Shown: positions 1 to 10,630, counted from the stretch's first letter. The stretch is 64,000 nucleotides of DNA from Auanema rhodensis (GCA_964057225.1 OZ059899.1:4340001-4404000); one strand, 5' to 3'. The notes: generated from the letters alone by a model not told the origin. Numbers and translations: made by a program.

Positions 1-43
1 TCTCGCATGCAAAGCGAGCGCTCTACCCCTGAGCTATATCCCC
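1..43 (-). tRNA. tRNA-Ala (TGC), partial at window edge
   Basis: Positions 1-43 of the gene, consensus; the 3' part lies outside the window. Confidence 0.85.
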
Positions 44-202
44 ACATTCGACAGAGTTAATGACTGTGAGTTTGTTCAAACTTGAAGAACCTCTTGATCA
101 AAAATTTTAGTTGTGAATATTAATTTTCTAATCTAATTTTTTTTTCAATCATTTTGTAAATCTCCTGAAAAAAAATATATAAAAGTAAAGAACTTGAAGA
201 AT

Positions 203-212
203 AAAACCAAAA
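203..212 (-). terminator. Pol III T4 terminators, exemplar copy
   Basis: On the minus strand two TTTT runs start 8 and 14 nt after the tRNA 3' end (plus-strand AAAACCAAAA). The pair is kept in nearly all units, giving a backup terminator. Some array-3 units have TTTTT at the first site. Confidence 0.85.
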
Positions 213-230
213 CTACTGTTGGAGATATGG

Positions 231-241
231 GGAATCGAACC
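231..241 (-). promoter_or_regulatory. B box (TFIIIC site), exemplar copy
   Basis: GGTTCGATTCC on the minus strand, tRNA positions 51-61, an exact match to the B-box pattern. G51A and C60A copies lose this match. Confidence 0.92.
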
Positions 242-273
242 CCAGACTTCTCGCATGCAAAGCGAGCGCTCTA

Positions 274-284
274 CCCCTGAGCTA
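274..284 (-). promoter_or_regulatory. A box (internal Pol III promoter), exemplar copy
   Basis: TAGCTCAGGGG on the minus strand, tRNA positions 8-18. It fits the type 2 Pol III A box and is present in every consensus copy; C11A and G15A variants alter it. Confidence 0.9.
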
Positions 285-467
285 TATCCCCACATTCGAC
301 AGAGTTAATGACTGTGAGTTTGTTCAAACTTGAAGAACCTCTTGATCAAAAATTTTAGTTGTGAATATTAATTTTCTAATCTAATTTTTCTTTCAATCAT
401 TTTGTAAATTTCCTGAAAAAAAAAATATAAAAGTAAAGAACTTGAAGAATAAAACCAAAACTACTGT

Positions 468-539
468 TGGAGATATGGGGAATCGAACCCCAGACTTCTC
501 GCATGCAAAGCGAGCGCTCTACCCCTGAGCTATATCCCC
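468..539 (-). tRNA. tRNA-Ala (TGC)
   Basis: Array 1 no. 2: consensus. Confidence 0.95.
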
Positions 540-550
540 ACATTCGACAG

Positions 551-559
551 AATATATGA
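551..559 (-). promoter_or_regulatory. TATA-like upstream element, exemplar copy
   Basis: TCATATATT on the minus strand lies about 12-20 nt upstream of the tRNA at 468-539. Units fall into two upstream classes: this one and a GTTAACTCTG class lacking the TATA-like run. A role in Pol III output is inference. Confidence 0.4.
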
Positions 560-715
560 CTGTGAGTTTGTTCAAACTTGAAGAACCTCTTGATCAAAAA
601 TTTTGGTTGTGAATATTAATTTCCTATTCTAATTTTTCTTACAATCATTTTGTAAATCTCCTGAAAAAAAATATAGAAAAGTAAAGAACTTGAAGAATAA
701 AACCAAAATTACTGT

Positions 716-787
716 TGGAGATATGGGGAATCGAACTCCAGACTTCTCGCATGCAAAGCGAGCGCTCTACCCCTGAGCTATATCCCC
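716..787 (-). tRNA. tRNA-Ala (TGC), variant
   Basis: Array 1 no. 3: G51A, losing a T-stem G-C pair and the first B-box base. Confidence 0.78.
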
Positions 788-961
788 ACATTCGACAGAG
801 TTAATGACTGTGAGTTTGTTCAAACTTGAAGAACCTCTTGATCAAAAATTTTAGTTGTGAATATTAATTTTCTAATCTAATTTTTCTTTCAATCATTTTG
901 TAAATTTCCTGAAAAAAAATATAAAAGTAAAGAACTTGAAGAATAAAACCAAAACTACTGT

Positions 962-1033
962 TGGAGATATGGGGAATCGAACCCCAGACTTCTCGCATGC
1001 AAAGCGAGCGCTCTACCCCTGAGCTATATCCCC
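962..1033 (-). tRNA. tRNA-Ala (TGC)
   Basis: Array 1 no. 4: consensus. Confidence 0.95.
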
Positions 1034-1209
1034 ACATTCGACAGAATATATGACTGTGAGTTTGTTCAAACTTGAAGAACCTCTTGATCAAAAATTTTGG
1101 TTGTGAATATTAATTTCCTATTCTAATTTTTCTTACAATCATTTTGTAAATCTCCTGAAAAAAAATATAGAAAAGTAAAGAACTTGGAGAATAAAATCAA
1201 AATTACTGT

Positions 1210-1281
1210 TGGAGATATGGGGAATCGAACCCCAGACTTCTCGCATGCAAAGCGAGCGCTCTACCCCTGAGCTATATCCCC
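1210..1281 (-). tRNA. tRNA-Ala (TGC)
   Basis: Array 1 no. 5: consensus. Confidence 0.95.
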
Positions 1282-1457
1282 ACATTCGACAAAGTCAATG
1301 ACTGTGAGTTTGTTCAAACTTGAAGAACCTCTTGATCAGAAATTTTAGTTGTGAATATTAATCTCCTAATCTAATTTTTCTTTCAATCATTTTGTAAATC
1401 TCCTGAAAAAAAATATAGAAAAGTTAAGAACTCGAAGAATAAAACCAAAATTACTGT

Positions 1458-1529
1458 TGGAGATATGGGGAATCGAACTCCAGACTTTTCGCATGCAAAG
1501 CGAGCGCTCTACCCCTGAGCTATATCCCC
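1458..1529 (-). tRNA. tRNA-Ala (TGC), variant
   Basis: Array 1 no. 6: G51A (T stem, B box) and G42A (C-A mismatch in the anticodon stem). Confidence 0.68.
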
Positions 1530-1705
1530 ACATTCGACAAAGTCAATGACTGTGAGTTTGTTCAAACTTGAAGAACCTCTTGATCAGAAATGTTAGTTGT
1601 GAATATTAATTTCCTAATCTAATTTTTCTTTCAAACATTTTGTAAATCTCCTGAAAAAAAATATATAAAAGTAAAGAACTTGAAGAATAAAACCAAAACT
1701 ACTGT

Positions 1706-1777
1706 TGGAGATATGGGGAATCGAACCCCAGACTTCTCGCATGCAAAGCGAGCGCTCTACCCCTGAGCTATATCCCC
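1706..1777 (-). tRNA. tRNA-Ala (TGC)
   Basis: Array 1 no. 7: consensus. Confidence 0.95.
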
Positions 1778-1953
1778 ACATTCGACAGAGTTAATGACTG
1801 TGAGTTTGTTCAAACTTGAAAAACCTCTTGATCAAAAATTTTAGTTGTGAATATTAATTTTCTAATCTAATTTTTCTTTCAATCATCTTGTAAATTTCCT
1901 GAAAAAAAAAATATAAAAGTAAAGAACTTGAAGAATAAAACCAAAACTACTGT

Positions 1954-2025
1954 TGGAGATATGGGGAATCGAACCCCAGACTTCTCGCATGCAAAGCGAG
2001 CGCTCTACCCCTGAGCTATATCCCC
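1954..2025 (-). tRNA. tRNA-Ala (TGC)
   Basis: Array 1 no. 8: consensus. Confidence 0.95.
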
Positions 2026-2201
2026 ACATTCGACAGAATATATGACCGTGAGTTTGTTCAAACTTGAAGAACCTCTTGATCAAAAATTTTAGTTGTGAAT
2101 ATTAATTTCCTAATCTAATTTTTCTTTCAATCATTTTGTAAATTTCCTGAAAAAAAATGTATAAAAGTAAAGAACTTGAAGAATAAAACCAAAACTACTG
2201 T

Positions 2202-2273
2202 TGGAGATATGGGGAATCGAACCCCAGACTTCTCGCATGCAAAGCGAGCGCTCTACCCCTGAGCTATATCCCC
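2202..2273 (-). tRNA. tRNA-Ala (TGC)
   Basis: Array 1 no. 9: consensus. Confidence 0.95.
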
Positions 2274-2449
2274 ACATTCGACAGAATATATGACCGTGAG
2301 TTTGTTCAAACTTGAAGAACCTCTTAATCAAAAACTTTAGTTGTGAATATTAATCTTCTAATCTAATTTTTGTTTCAATCATTTTGTAAATCTCCTGAAA
2401 AAAAATATAGAAAAGTAAAGAACTTGAAGAATAAAACCAAAACTACTGT

Positions 2450-2521
2450 TGGAGATATGGGTAATCGAACCCCAGACTTCTCGCATGCAAAGCGAGCGCT
2501 CTACCCCTGAGCTATATCCCC
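2450..2521 (-). tRNA. tRNA-Ala (TGC), variant
   Basis: Array 1 no. 10: C60A, breaking T-stem pair 52-60 and the B box. Confidence 0.75.
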
Positions 2522-2697
2522 ACATTTGACAGAGTTAATGACTGTGAGTTTGTTCGAACTTGAAGAACCTCTTGATCAAAAATTTTAGTTGTGAATATTA
2601 ATCTTCTAATCTAATTTTTGTTTCAATCATTTTGTAAATCTCCTGAAAAAAAATATAGAAAAGTAAAGAACTTGAAGAATAAAACCAAAACTACTGT

Positions 2698-2769
2698 TGG
2701 AGATATGGGGAATCGAACCCCAGATTTCTCGCATGCAAAGCGAGCGCTCTACCCCTGAGCTATATCCCC
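2698..2769 (-). tRNA. tRNA-Ala (TGC)
   Basis: Array 1 no. 11: G45A in the variable loop only; fold unaffected. Confidence 0.92.
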
Positions 2770-2945
2770 ACATTCGACAGAATATATGACCGTGAGTTTG
2801 TTCAAACTTGAAGAACCTCTTAATCAAAACTTCTAGTTGTGAATATTAATCTTCTAATCTAATTTTTGTTTCAATCATTTTGTAAATCTCCTGAAAAAAA
2901 ATATAGAAAAGTAAAGAACTTGAAGAATAAAACCAAAACTACTTT

Positions 2946-3017
2946 TGGAGATATGGGTAATCGAACCCCAGACTTCTCGCATGCAAAGCGAGCGCTCTAC
3001 CCCTGAGCTATATCCCC
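2946..3017 (-). tRNA. tRNA-Ala (TGC), variant
   Basis: Array 1 no. 12: C60A. The trailer reads AAAAG instead of ACAG just after the gene. Confidence 0.75.
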
Positions 3018-3193
3018 ACATTCGACAGAGTTAATGACTGTGAGTTTGTTCGAACTTGAAGAACCTCTTGATCAAAAATTTTAGTTGTGAATATTAATCT
3101 CCTAATCTAATTTTTCTTTCAATCATTTTGTAAATTTCCTGAAAAAAAATATAGAAAAGTAAAGAACTTGAAGAATTAAACCAAAACTACTGT

Positions 3194-3265
3194 TGGAGAT
3201 ATGGGGAATCGAACCCCAGACTTCTCGCATGCAAAGCGAGCGCTCTACCCCTGAGCTATATCCCC
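3194..3265 (-). tRNA. tRNA-Ala (TGC)
   Basis: Array 1 no. 13: consensus. Confidence 0.95.
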
Positions 3266-3441
3266 ACATTTGACAGAATATATGACTGTGAGTTTGTTCA
3301 AACTTGAAAAACCTCTTGAACAAAAATTTTAGTTGTGAATATTAATCTCCTAATCTAATTTTTGTTTCAATCATTTTGTAAATCTCCTGAAAAAAAATAT
3401 AGAAAAGTAAAGAACTTGAAGAATAAAACCAAAACTACTGT

Positions 3442-3513
3442 TGGAGATATGGGTAATCGAACCCCAGACTTCTCGCATGCAAAGCGAGCGCTCTACCCCT
3501 GAGCTATATCCCC
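3442..3513 (-). tRNA. tRNA-Ala (TGC), variant
   Basis: Array 1 no. 14: C60A. Confidence 0.75.
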
Positions 3514-3689
3514 ACATTCGACAGAGTTAAAGACTGTGAGTTTGTTCAAACTTGAAGAACCTCTTGATCAAAAATTTTAGTTGTGAATATTAATTTCCTA
3601 ATCTAATTTTTCTTTCAATCATTTTGTAAATCTCCTGAAAAAAAAAATATAAAAGTAGAGAACTTGAAGAATAAAACCAAAACTACTGT

Positions 3690-3761
3690 TGGAGATATGG
3701 GGAATCGAACCCCAGACTTCTCGCATGCAAAGCGAGCGCTCTACCCCTGAGCTATATCCCC
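3690..3761 (-). tRNA. tRNA-Ala (TGC)
   Basis: Array 1 no. 15: consensus. Confidence 0.95.
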
Positions 3762-3937
3762 ACATTCGACAGAATATATGACCGTGAGTTTGTTCAAACT
3801 TGCAGAACCTCTTAATCAAAAACTTTAGTTGTGAATATTAATCTTCTAATCTAATTTTTGTTTCAATCATTTTGTAAATCTCCTGAAAAAAAATATAGAA
3901 AAGTAAAGAACTTGAAGAATAAAACCAAAACTACTGT

Positions 3938-4009
3938 TGGAGATATGGGGAATCGAACCCCAGATTTCTCGCATGCAAAACGAGCGCTCTGCCCCTGAGC
4001 TATATCCCC
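3938..4009 (-). tRNA. tRNA-Ala (TGC), variant
   Basis: Array 1 no. 16: G45A, C30T (wobble with G38) and T19C in the D loop. Confidence 0.8.
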
Positions 4010-4185
4010 ACATTCGACAGAATATATGACTGTGAGTTTGTTCAAACTTGAAAAACCTCTTGAACAAAAATTTTAGTTGTGAATATTAATCTCCTAATCT
4101 AATTTTTGTTTCAATCATTTTGTAAATCTCCTGAAAAAAAATATAGAAAAGTAAAGAACTTGAAGAATAAAACCAAAACTACTGT

Positions 4186-4257
4186 TGGAGATATGGGTAA
4201 TCGAACCCCAGACTTCTCGCATGCAAAGCGAGCGCTCTACCCCTGAGCTATATCCCC
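4186..4257 (-). tRNA. tRNA-Ala (TGC), variant
   Basis: Array 1 no. 17: C60A. Confidence 0.75.
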
Positions 4258-4432
4258 ACATTCGACAGAGTTAAAGACTGTGAGTTTGTTCAAACTTGAA
4301 GAACCTCTTGATAAAAAATTTTAGTTGTGAATATTAATTTCCTAATCTAATTTTTCTTTCAATCATTTTGTAAATCTCCTGAAAAAAAAATATAAAAGTA
4401 AAGAACTTGAAGAATAAAACCAAAACTACTGT

Positions 4433-4504
4433 TGGAGATATGGGGAATCGAACCCCAGACTTCTCGCATGCAAAGCGAGCGCTCTACCCCTGAGCTATAT
4501 CCCC
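4433..4504 (-). tRNA. tRNA-Ala (TGC)
   Basis: Array 1 no. 18: consensus. Confidence 0.95.
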
Positions 4505-4680
4505 ACATTCGACAGAATATATGACCGTGAGTTTGTTCAAACTTGCAGAACCTCTTAATCAAAAACTTTAGGTGTGAATATTAATCTTCTAATCTAATTT
4601 TTGTTTCAATCATTTTGTAAATCTCCTGAAAAAAAATATAGAAAAGTAAAGAACTTGAAGAATAAAACCAAAACTACTGT

Positions 4681-4752
4681 TGGAGATATGGGTAATCGAA
4701 CCCCAGACTTCTCGCATGCAAAGCGAGCGCTCTACCCCTGATCTATATCCCC
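4681..4752 (-). tRNA. tRNA-Ala (TGC), doubly mutated, likely decayed
   Basis: Array 1 no. 19: C60A (T stem, B box) and C11A (D-stem pair 11-23, A box). Both internal promoter boxes are hit. Confidence 0.6.
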
Positions 4753-4928
4753 ACATTTGACAGAATATATGACTGTGAGTTTGTTCAAACTTGAAGAACC
4801 TCTTGATCAGAAATTTTAGTTGTGAATATTTATTTCCTAATCTAATTTTTCTTTCAATCATTTTGTAAATCTCCTGAAAAAAAATATATAAAAGTAAAGA
4901 ACTTGAAGAATAAAACCAAAACTACTGT

Positions 4929-5000
4929 TGGAGATATGGGGAATCGAACCCCAGATTTCTCGCATGCAAAGCGAGCGCTCTGCCCCTGAGCTATATCCCC
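4929..5000 (-). tRNA. tRNA-Ala (TGC), variant
   Basis: Array 1 no. 20: G45A and T19C, both in loops. Confidence 0.87.
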
Positions 5001-5176
5001 ACATTCGACAGAATATATGACTGTGAGTTTGTTCAAACTTGAAGAACCTCTTGATCGAAAATTTTAGTTGTGAATATTAATCTCCTAATCTAATTATTGT
5101 TTTAATCATTTTGTAAATCTCCTGAAAAAAAAAATATAAAAGTAAAGAACTTGAAGAATAAAACCAAAACTACTGT

Positions 5177-5248
5177 TGGAGATATGGGGAATCGAACCCC
5201 AGACTTCTCGCATGCGAAGCGAGCGCTCTACCCCTGAGCTATATCCCC
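5177..5248 (-). tRNA. tRNA-Ala (CGC)
   Basis: Array 1 no. 21: a single change turns the anticodon TGC into CGC (plus-strand base 5216 is G instead of A). The rest of the gene is consensus, so the stems, the G3:U69 identity pair and both promoter boxes are intact. Its partner 991 bp away (6168) is TGC, so the change followed that duplication. It would read the GCG alanine codon. Confidence 0.93.
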
Positions 5249-5423
5249 ACATTCGACAGAATATATGACCGTCAGTTTGTTCAAACTTGAAGAACCTCTT
5301 AATCAAAAACTTTAGTTGTGAATATTAATCTTCTAATCTAATTTTTGTTTCAATCATTTTGTAAATCTCCTGAAAAAAAAATATAAAAGTAAAGAACTTG
5401 AAGAATAAAACCAAAACTACTGT

Positions 5424-5495
5424 TGGAGATATGGGGAATCGAACCCCAGACTTCTCGCATGCAAAGCGAGCGCTCTACCCCTGAGCTATATCCCC
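5424..5495 (-). tRNA. tRNA-Ala (TGC)
   Basis: Array 1 no. 22: consensus. Confidence 0.95.
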
Positions 5496-5671
5496 ACATT
5501 CGACAGAATATATGACCGTGAGTTTGTTCAAACTTGCAGAACCTCTTAATCAAAAACTTTAGGTGTGAATATTAATCTTCTAATCTAATTTTTGTTTCAA
5601 TCATTTTGTAAATCTCCTGAAAAAAAATATAGAAAAGTTAAGAACTTGAAGAATAAAACCAAAACTACTGT

Positions 5672-5743
5672 TGGAGATATGGGTAATCGAACCCCAGACT
5701 TCTCGCATGCAAAGCGAGCGCTCTACCCCTGATCTATATCCCC
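5672..5743 (-). tRNA. tRNA-Ala (TGC), doubly mutated, likely decayed
   Basis: Array 1 no. 23: C60A and C11A. Confidence 0.6.
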
Positions 5744-5919
5744 ACATTTGACAGAATATATGACTGTGAGTTTGTTCAAACTTGAAGAACCTCTTGATCA
5801 GAAATTTTAGTTGTGAATATTTATTTCCTAATCTAATTTTTCTTTCAATCATTTTGTAAATCTCCTGAAAAAAAATATATAAAAGTAAAGAACTTGAAGA
5901 ATAAAACCAAAACTACTGT

Positions 5920-5991
5920 TGGAGATATGGGGAATCGAACCCCAGATTTCTCGCATGCAAAGCGAGCGCTCTGCCCCTGAGCTATATCCCC
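5920..5991 (-). tRNA. tRNA-Ala (TGC), variant
   Basis: Array 1 no. 24: G45A and T19C. Confidence 0.87.
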
Positions 5992-6167
5992 ACATTCCAC
6001 AGAATATATGACTGTGAGTTTGTTCAAACTTGAAGAACCTCTTGATCGAAAATTTTAGTTGTGAATATTAATCTCCTAATCTAATTTTTGTTTTAATCAT
6101 TTTGTAAATCTCCTGAAAAAAAAAATATAAAAGTAAAGAACTTAAAGAATAAAACCAAAACTTCTGT

Positions 6168-6239
6168 TGGAGATATGGGGAATCGAACCCCAGACTTCTC
6201 GCATGCAAAGCGAGCGCTCTACCCCTGAGCTATATCCCC
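6168..6239 (-). tRNA. tRNA-Ala (TGC)
   Basis: Array 1 no. 25: consensus. Confidence 0.95.
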
Positions 6240-6415
6240 ACATTCGACAGAATATATGACCGTGAGTTTGTTCAAACTTGAAGAACCTCTTAATCAAAAA
6301 CTTTAGTTGTGAATATTAATCTTCTAATCTAATTTTTGTTTCAATCATTTTGTAAATCTCCTGAAAAAAAATATAGAAAAGTAAAGAACTTGAAGAATAA
6401 AACCAAAACTACTGT

Positions 6416-6487
6416 TGGAGATATGGGTAATCGAACCCCAGACTTCTCGCATGCAAAGCGAGCGCTCTACCCCTGATCTATATCCCC
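6416..6487 (-). tRNA. tRNA-Ala (TGC), doubly mutated, likely decayed
   Basis: Array 1 no. 26: C60A and C11A. Confidence 0.6.
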
Positions 6488-6663
6488 ACATTTGACAGAA
6501 TATATGACTGTGAGTTTGTTCAAACTTGAAGAACCTCTTGAACAAAAATTTTAGTTGTGAATATTAATCTCCTAATCTAATTTTTGTTTCAATCATTTTG
6601 TAAATCTCCTGAAAAAAAATATAGAAAAGTTAAGAACTCGAAGAATAAAACCAAAATTACTGT

Positions 6664-6735
6664 TGGAGATATGGGGAATCGAACTCCAGACTTCTCGCAT
6701 GCAAAGCGAGCGCTCTACCCCTGAGCTATATCCCC
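6664..6735 (-). tRNA. tRNA-Ala (TGC), variant
   Basis: Array 1 no. 27: G51A. Confidence 0.78.
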
Positions 6736-6911
6736 ACATTCGACAGAGTTAATGACTGTGAGTTTGTTCAAACTTGAAGAACCTCTTGATCAAAAATTTT
6801 AGTTGTGAATATTAATTTTCTAATCTAATTTTTTTTTCAATCATTTTGTAAATCTCCTGAAAAAAAATATATAAAAGTAAAGAACTTGAAGAATAAAACC
6901 AAAACTACTGT

Positions 6912-6983
6912 TGGAGATATGGGGAATCGAACCCCAGACTTCTCGCATGCAAAGCGAGCGCTCTACCCCTGAGCTATATCCCC
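6912..6983 (-). tRNA. tRNA-Ala (TGC)
   Basis: Array 1 no. 28: consensus. Confidence 0.95.
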
Positions 6984-7159
6984 ACATTCGACAGAATATA
7001 TGACTGTGAGTTTGTTCAAACTTGAAGAACCTCTTGATCAAAAATTTTGGTTGTGAATATTAATTTCCTATTCTAATTTTTCTTACAATCATTTTGTAAA
7101 TCTCCTGAAAAAAAATATAGAAAAGTAAAGAACTTGAAGAATAAAATCAAAACTACTGT

Positions 7160-7231
7160 TGGAGATATGAGGAATCGAACCCCAGACTTCTCGCATGCAA
7201 AGCGAGCGCTCTACCCCTGAGCTATATCCAC
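7160..7231 (-). tRNA. tRNA-Ala (TGC), variant
   Basis: Array 1 no. 29: G2T (acceptor mismatch with C70) and C62T (wobble with G50). Confidence 0.75.
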
Positions 7232-7407
7232 ACATTCGACAAAATATATGACTGTGAGTTTGTTCAAACTTGAAGAACATCTTGATCAAAAATTTTAGTT
7301 GTAAATATTAATCTCCTAATCTAATTTTTGTTTCAATCTTTTTGTAAATCTCTTGAAAAAAAATATAGAAAAGTTAAGAACTCGAAGAATAAAACCAAAA
7401 CTACTGT

Positions 7408-7479
7408 TGGAGATATGGGGAATCGAACCCCAGACTTCTCGCATGCAAAGCGAGCGCTCTACCCCTGAGCTATATCCAC
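7408..7479 (-). tRNA. tRNA-Ala (TGC), variant
   Basis: Array 1 no. 30: G2T, acceptor mismatch with C70. Confidence 0.8.
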
Positions 7480-7655
7480 ACATTCGACAAAATATATGAC
7501 TGTGAGTTTGTTCAAACTTGAAGAACCTCTTGATCAAAAATTTTAGTTGTGAATATTAATTTCCTAATCTAATTTTTCTTTCAATCATTTTGTAAATTTC
7601 CTGAAAAAAAATGTATAAAAGTAAAGAACTTGAAGAATAAAACCAAAACTACTGT

Positions 7656-7727
7656 TGGAGATATGGGGAATCGAACCCCAGACTTCTCGCATGCAAAGCG
7701 AGCGCTCTACCCCTGAGCTATATCCCC
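7656..7727 (-). tRNA. tRNA-Ala (TGC)
   Basis: Array 1 no. 31: consensus. Confidence 0.95.
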
Positions 7728-7903
7728 ACATTCGACAGAATATATGACCGTGAGTTTGTTCAAACTTGAAGAACCTCTTAATCAAAAACTTTAGTTGTGA
7801 ATATTAATCTTCTAATCTAATTTTTGTTTCAATCATTTTGTAAATCTCCTGAAAAAAAATATAGAAAAGTAAAGAACTTGAAGAATAAAACCAAAACTAC
7901 TGT

Positions 7904-7975
7904 TGGAGATATGGGTAATCGAACCCCAGACTTCTCGCATGCAAAGCGAGCGCTCTACCCCTGATCTATATCCCC
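7904..7975 (-). tRNA. tRNA-Ala (TGC), doubly mutated, likely decayed
   Basis: Array 1 no. 32: C60A and C11A. Confidence 0.6.
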
Positions 7976-8151
7976 ACATTTGACAGAATATATTACTGTG
8001 AGTTTGTTCAAACTTGAAGAACCTCTTGAACAAAAATTTTAGTTGTGAATATTAATCTCCTAATCTAATTTTTGTTTCAATCATTTTGTAAATCTCCTGA
8101 AAAAAAATATAGAAAAGTTAAGAACTCGAAGAATAAAACCAAAATTACTGT

Positions 8152-8223
8152 TGGAGATATGGGGAATCGAACCCCAGACTTCTCGCATGCAAAGCGAGCG
8201 CTCTACCCCTGAGCTATATCCCC
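8152..8223 (-). tRNA. tRNA-Ala (TGC)
   Basis: Array 1 no. 33: consensus. Confidence 0.95.
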
Positions 8224-8399
8224 ACATTCGACAGAGTTAATGACTGTGAGTTTGTTCAAACTTGAAGAACCTCTTGATCAAAAATTTTAGTTGTGAATAT
8301 TAATTTCCTAATCTAATTTTTCTTTCAATCATTTTGTAAATCTCCTGAAAAAAAATATAGAAAAGTTAAGAACTCGAAGAATAAAACCAAAATTACTGT

Positions 8400-8471
8400 T
8401 GGAGATATGGGGAATCGAACTCCAGACTTCTCGCATGCAAAGCGAGCGCTCTACCCCTGAGCTATATCCCC
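8400..8471 (-). tRNA. tRNA-Ala (TGC), variant
   Basis: Array 1 no. 34: G51A. Confidence 0.78.
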
Positions 8472-8647
8472 ACATTCGACAGAGTTAATGACTGTGAGTT
8501 TGTTCAAACTTGAAGAACCTCTTGATCAAAAACTTTAGTTGTGAATATTAATCTTCTAATCTAATTTTTGTTTCAATCATTTTGTAAATCTCCTGAAAAA
8601 AAATATAGAAAAGTAAAGAACTTGAAGAATAAAACCAAAACTACTGT

Positions 8648-8719
8648 TGGAGATATGGGTAATCGAACCCCAGACTTCTCGCATGCAAAGCGAGCGCTCT
8701 ACCCCTGAGCTATATCCCC
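8648..8719 (-). tRNA. tRNA-Ala (TGC), variant
   Basis: Array 1 no. 35: C60A. Confidence 0.75.
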
Positions 8720-8895
8720 ACATTCGACAGAGTTAATGACTGTGAGTTTGTTCGAACTTGAAGAACCTCTTGATCAAAAATTTTAGTTGTGAATATTAAT
8801 CTTCTAATCTAATTTTTGTTTCAATCATTTTGTAAATCTCCTGAAAAAAAATATAGAAAAGTAAAGAACTTGACGAATAAAACCAAAACTACTGT

Positions 8896-8967
8896 TGGAG
8901 ATATGGGGAATCGAACCCCAGACTTCTCGCATGCAAAGCGAGCGCTCTACCCCTGAGCTATATCCCC
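8896..8967 (-). tRNA. tRNA-Ala (TGC)
   Basis: Array 1 no. 36: consensus. Confidence 0.95.
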
Positions 8968-9143
8968 ACATTCGACAGAGTATATGACCGTGAGTTTGTT
9001 CAAACTTGAAGAACATCTTGATCAAAAATTTTAGTTGTAAATATTAATCTCCTAATCTAATTTTTGTTTCAATCTTTTTGTAAATCTCTTGAAAAAAAAT
9101 ATAGAAAAGTTAAGAACTCGAAGAATAAAACCAAAACTACTGT

Positions 9144-9215
9144 TGGAGATATGGGGAATCGAACCCCAGACTTCTCGCATGCAAAGCGAGCGCTCTACCC
9201 CTGAGCTATATCCAC
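9144..9215 (-). tRNA. tRNA-Ala (TGC), variant
   Basis: Array 1 no. 37: G2T. Confidence 0.8.
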
Positions 9216-9390
9216 ACATTCGACAGAATATATGACCGTGAGTTTGTTCAAACTTGAAGAACCTCTTAATCAAAAACTTTAGTTGTGAATATTAATCTTC
9301 TAATCTAATTTTTGTTTCAATCATTTTGTAAATCTCCTGAAAAAAATATAGAAAAGTAAAGAACTTGAAGAATAAAACCAAAACTACTGT

Positions 9391-9462
9391 TGGAGATATG
9401 GGTAATCGAACCCCAGACTTCTCGCATGCAAAGCGAGCGCTCTACCCCTGATCTATATCCCC
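9391..9462 (-). tRNA. tRNA-Ala (TGC), doubly mutated, likely decayed
   Basis: Array 1 no. 38: C60A and C11A. Confidence 0.6.
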
Positions 9463-9638
9463 ACATTTGACAGAATATATGACTGTGAGTTTGTTCAAAC
9501 TTGAAGAACCTCTTGAACAAAAATTTTAGTTGTGAATATTAATCTCCTAATCTAATTTTTGTTTCAATCATTTTGTAAATCTCCTGAAAAAAAATATAGA
9601 AAAGTTAAGAACTCGAAGAATAAAACCAAAATTACTGT

Positions 9639-9710
9639 TGGAGATATGGGGAATCGAACCCCAGACTTCTCGCATGCAAAGCGAGCGCTCTACCCCTGAG
9701 CTATATCCCC
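9639..9710 (-). tRNA. tRNA-Ala (TGC)
   Basis: Array 1 no. 39: consensus. Confidence 0.95.
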
Positions 9711-9886
9711 ACATTCGACAGAGTTAATGACTGTGAGTTTGTTCAAACTTGAAGAACCTCTTGATCAAAAATTTTAGTTGTGAATATTAATTTCCTAATC
9801 TAATTTTTCTTTCAATCATTTTGTAAATCTCCTGAAAAAAAATATAGAAAAGTTAAGAACTCGAAGAATAAAACCAAAATTACTGT

Positions 9887-9958
9887 TGGAGATATGGGGA
9901 ATCGAACTCCAGACTTCTCGCATGCAAAGCGAGCGCTCTACCCCTGAGCTATATCCCC
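9887..9958 (-). tRNA. tRNA-Ala (TGC), variant
   Basis: Array 1 no. 40: G51A. Confidence 0.78.
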
Positions 9959-10134
9959 ACATTCGACAGAGTTAATGACTGTGAGTTTGTTCAAACTTGA
10001 AGAACCTCTTGATCAAAAACTTTAGTTGTGAATATTAATCTTCTAATCTAATTTTTGTTTCAATCATTTTGTAAATCTCCTGAAAAAAAATATAGAAAAG
10101 TAAAGAACTTGAAGAATAAAACCAAAACTACTGT

Positions 10135-10206
10135 TGGAGATATGGGTAATCGAACCCCAGACTTCTCGCATGCAAAGCGAGCGCTCTACCCCTGAGCTAT
10201 ATCCCC
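10135..10206 (-). tRNA. tRNA-Ala (TGC), variant
   Basis: Array 1 no. 41: C60A. Confidence 0.75.
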
Positions 10207-10382
10207 ACATTCGACAGAGTTAATGACTGTGAGTTTGTTCGAACTTGAAGAACCTCTTGATCAAAAATTTTAGTTGTGAATATTAATCTTCTAATCTAAT
10301 TTTTGTTTCAATCATTTTGTAAATCTCCTGAAAAAAAATATAGAAAAGTAAAGAACTTGACGAATAAAACCAAAACTACTGT

Positions 10383-10454
10383 TGGAGATATGGGGAATCG
10401 AACCCCAGACTTCTCGCATGCAAAGCGAGCGCTCTACCCCTGAGCTATATCCCC
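10383..10454 (-). tRNA. tRNA-Ala (TGC)
   Basis: Array 1 no. 42: consensus. Confidence 0.95.
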
Positions 10455-10630
10455 ACATTCGACAGAGTATATGACCGTGAGTTTGTTCAAACTTGAAGAA
10501 CATCTTGATCAAAAATTTTAGTTGTAAATATTAATCTCCTAATCTAATTTTTGTTTCAATCTTTTTGTAAATCTCTTGAAAAAAAATATAGAAAAGTTAA
10601 GAACTCGAAGAATAAAACCAAAACTACTGT

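Larger units (their letters stand above)
220..291 (-). tRNA. tRNA-Ala (TGC)
   Basis: Array 1 no. 1: consensus. 72 nt, anticodon TGC, G3:U69 pair, A73-type discriminator A at position 72, CCA not encoded. The tRNA reads GCN alanine codons ending preferentially in A (and others by wobble). Confidence 0.97.
4381..5340 (-). repeat. Higher-order repeat of 4 units, copy 1 (offset 991 bp)
   Basis: tRNAs at 4433, 4681, 4929 and 5177 recur 991 bp later. All share variants with their partner except 5177, whose anticodon is CGC while the partner at 6168 has TGC. Confidence 0.7.
5372..6331 (-). repeat. Higher-order repeat of 4 units, copy 2
   Basis: Tandem partner of 4381-5340 at an offset of 991 bp. 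Edges are approximate. Confidence 0.7.
7850..9330 (-). repeat. Higher-order repeat of 6 units, copy 1 (offset 1,487 bp)
   Basis: The variant order C60A+C11A, consensus, G51A, C60A, consensus, G2T at 7904-9215 recurs at 9391-10702, each tRNA shifted by 1,487 bp. Edges are approximate. Confidence 0.75.
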
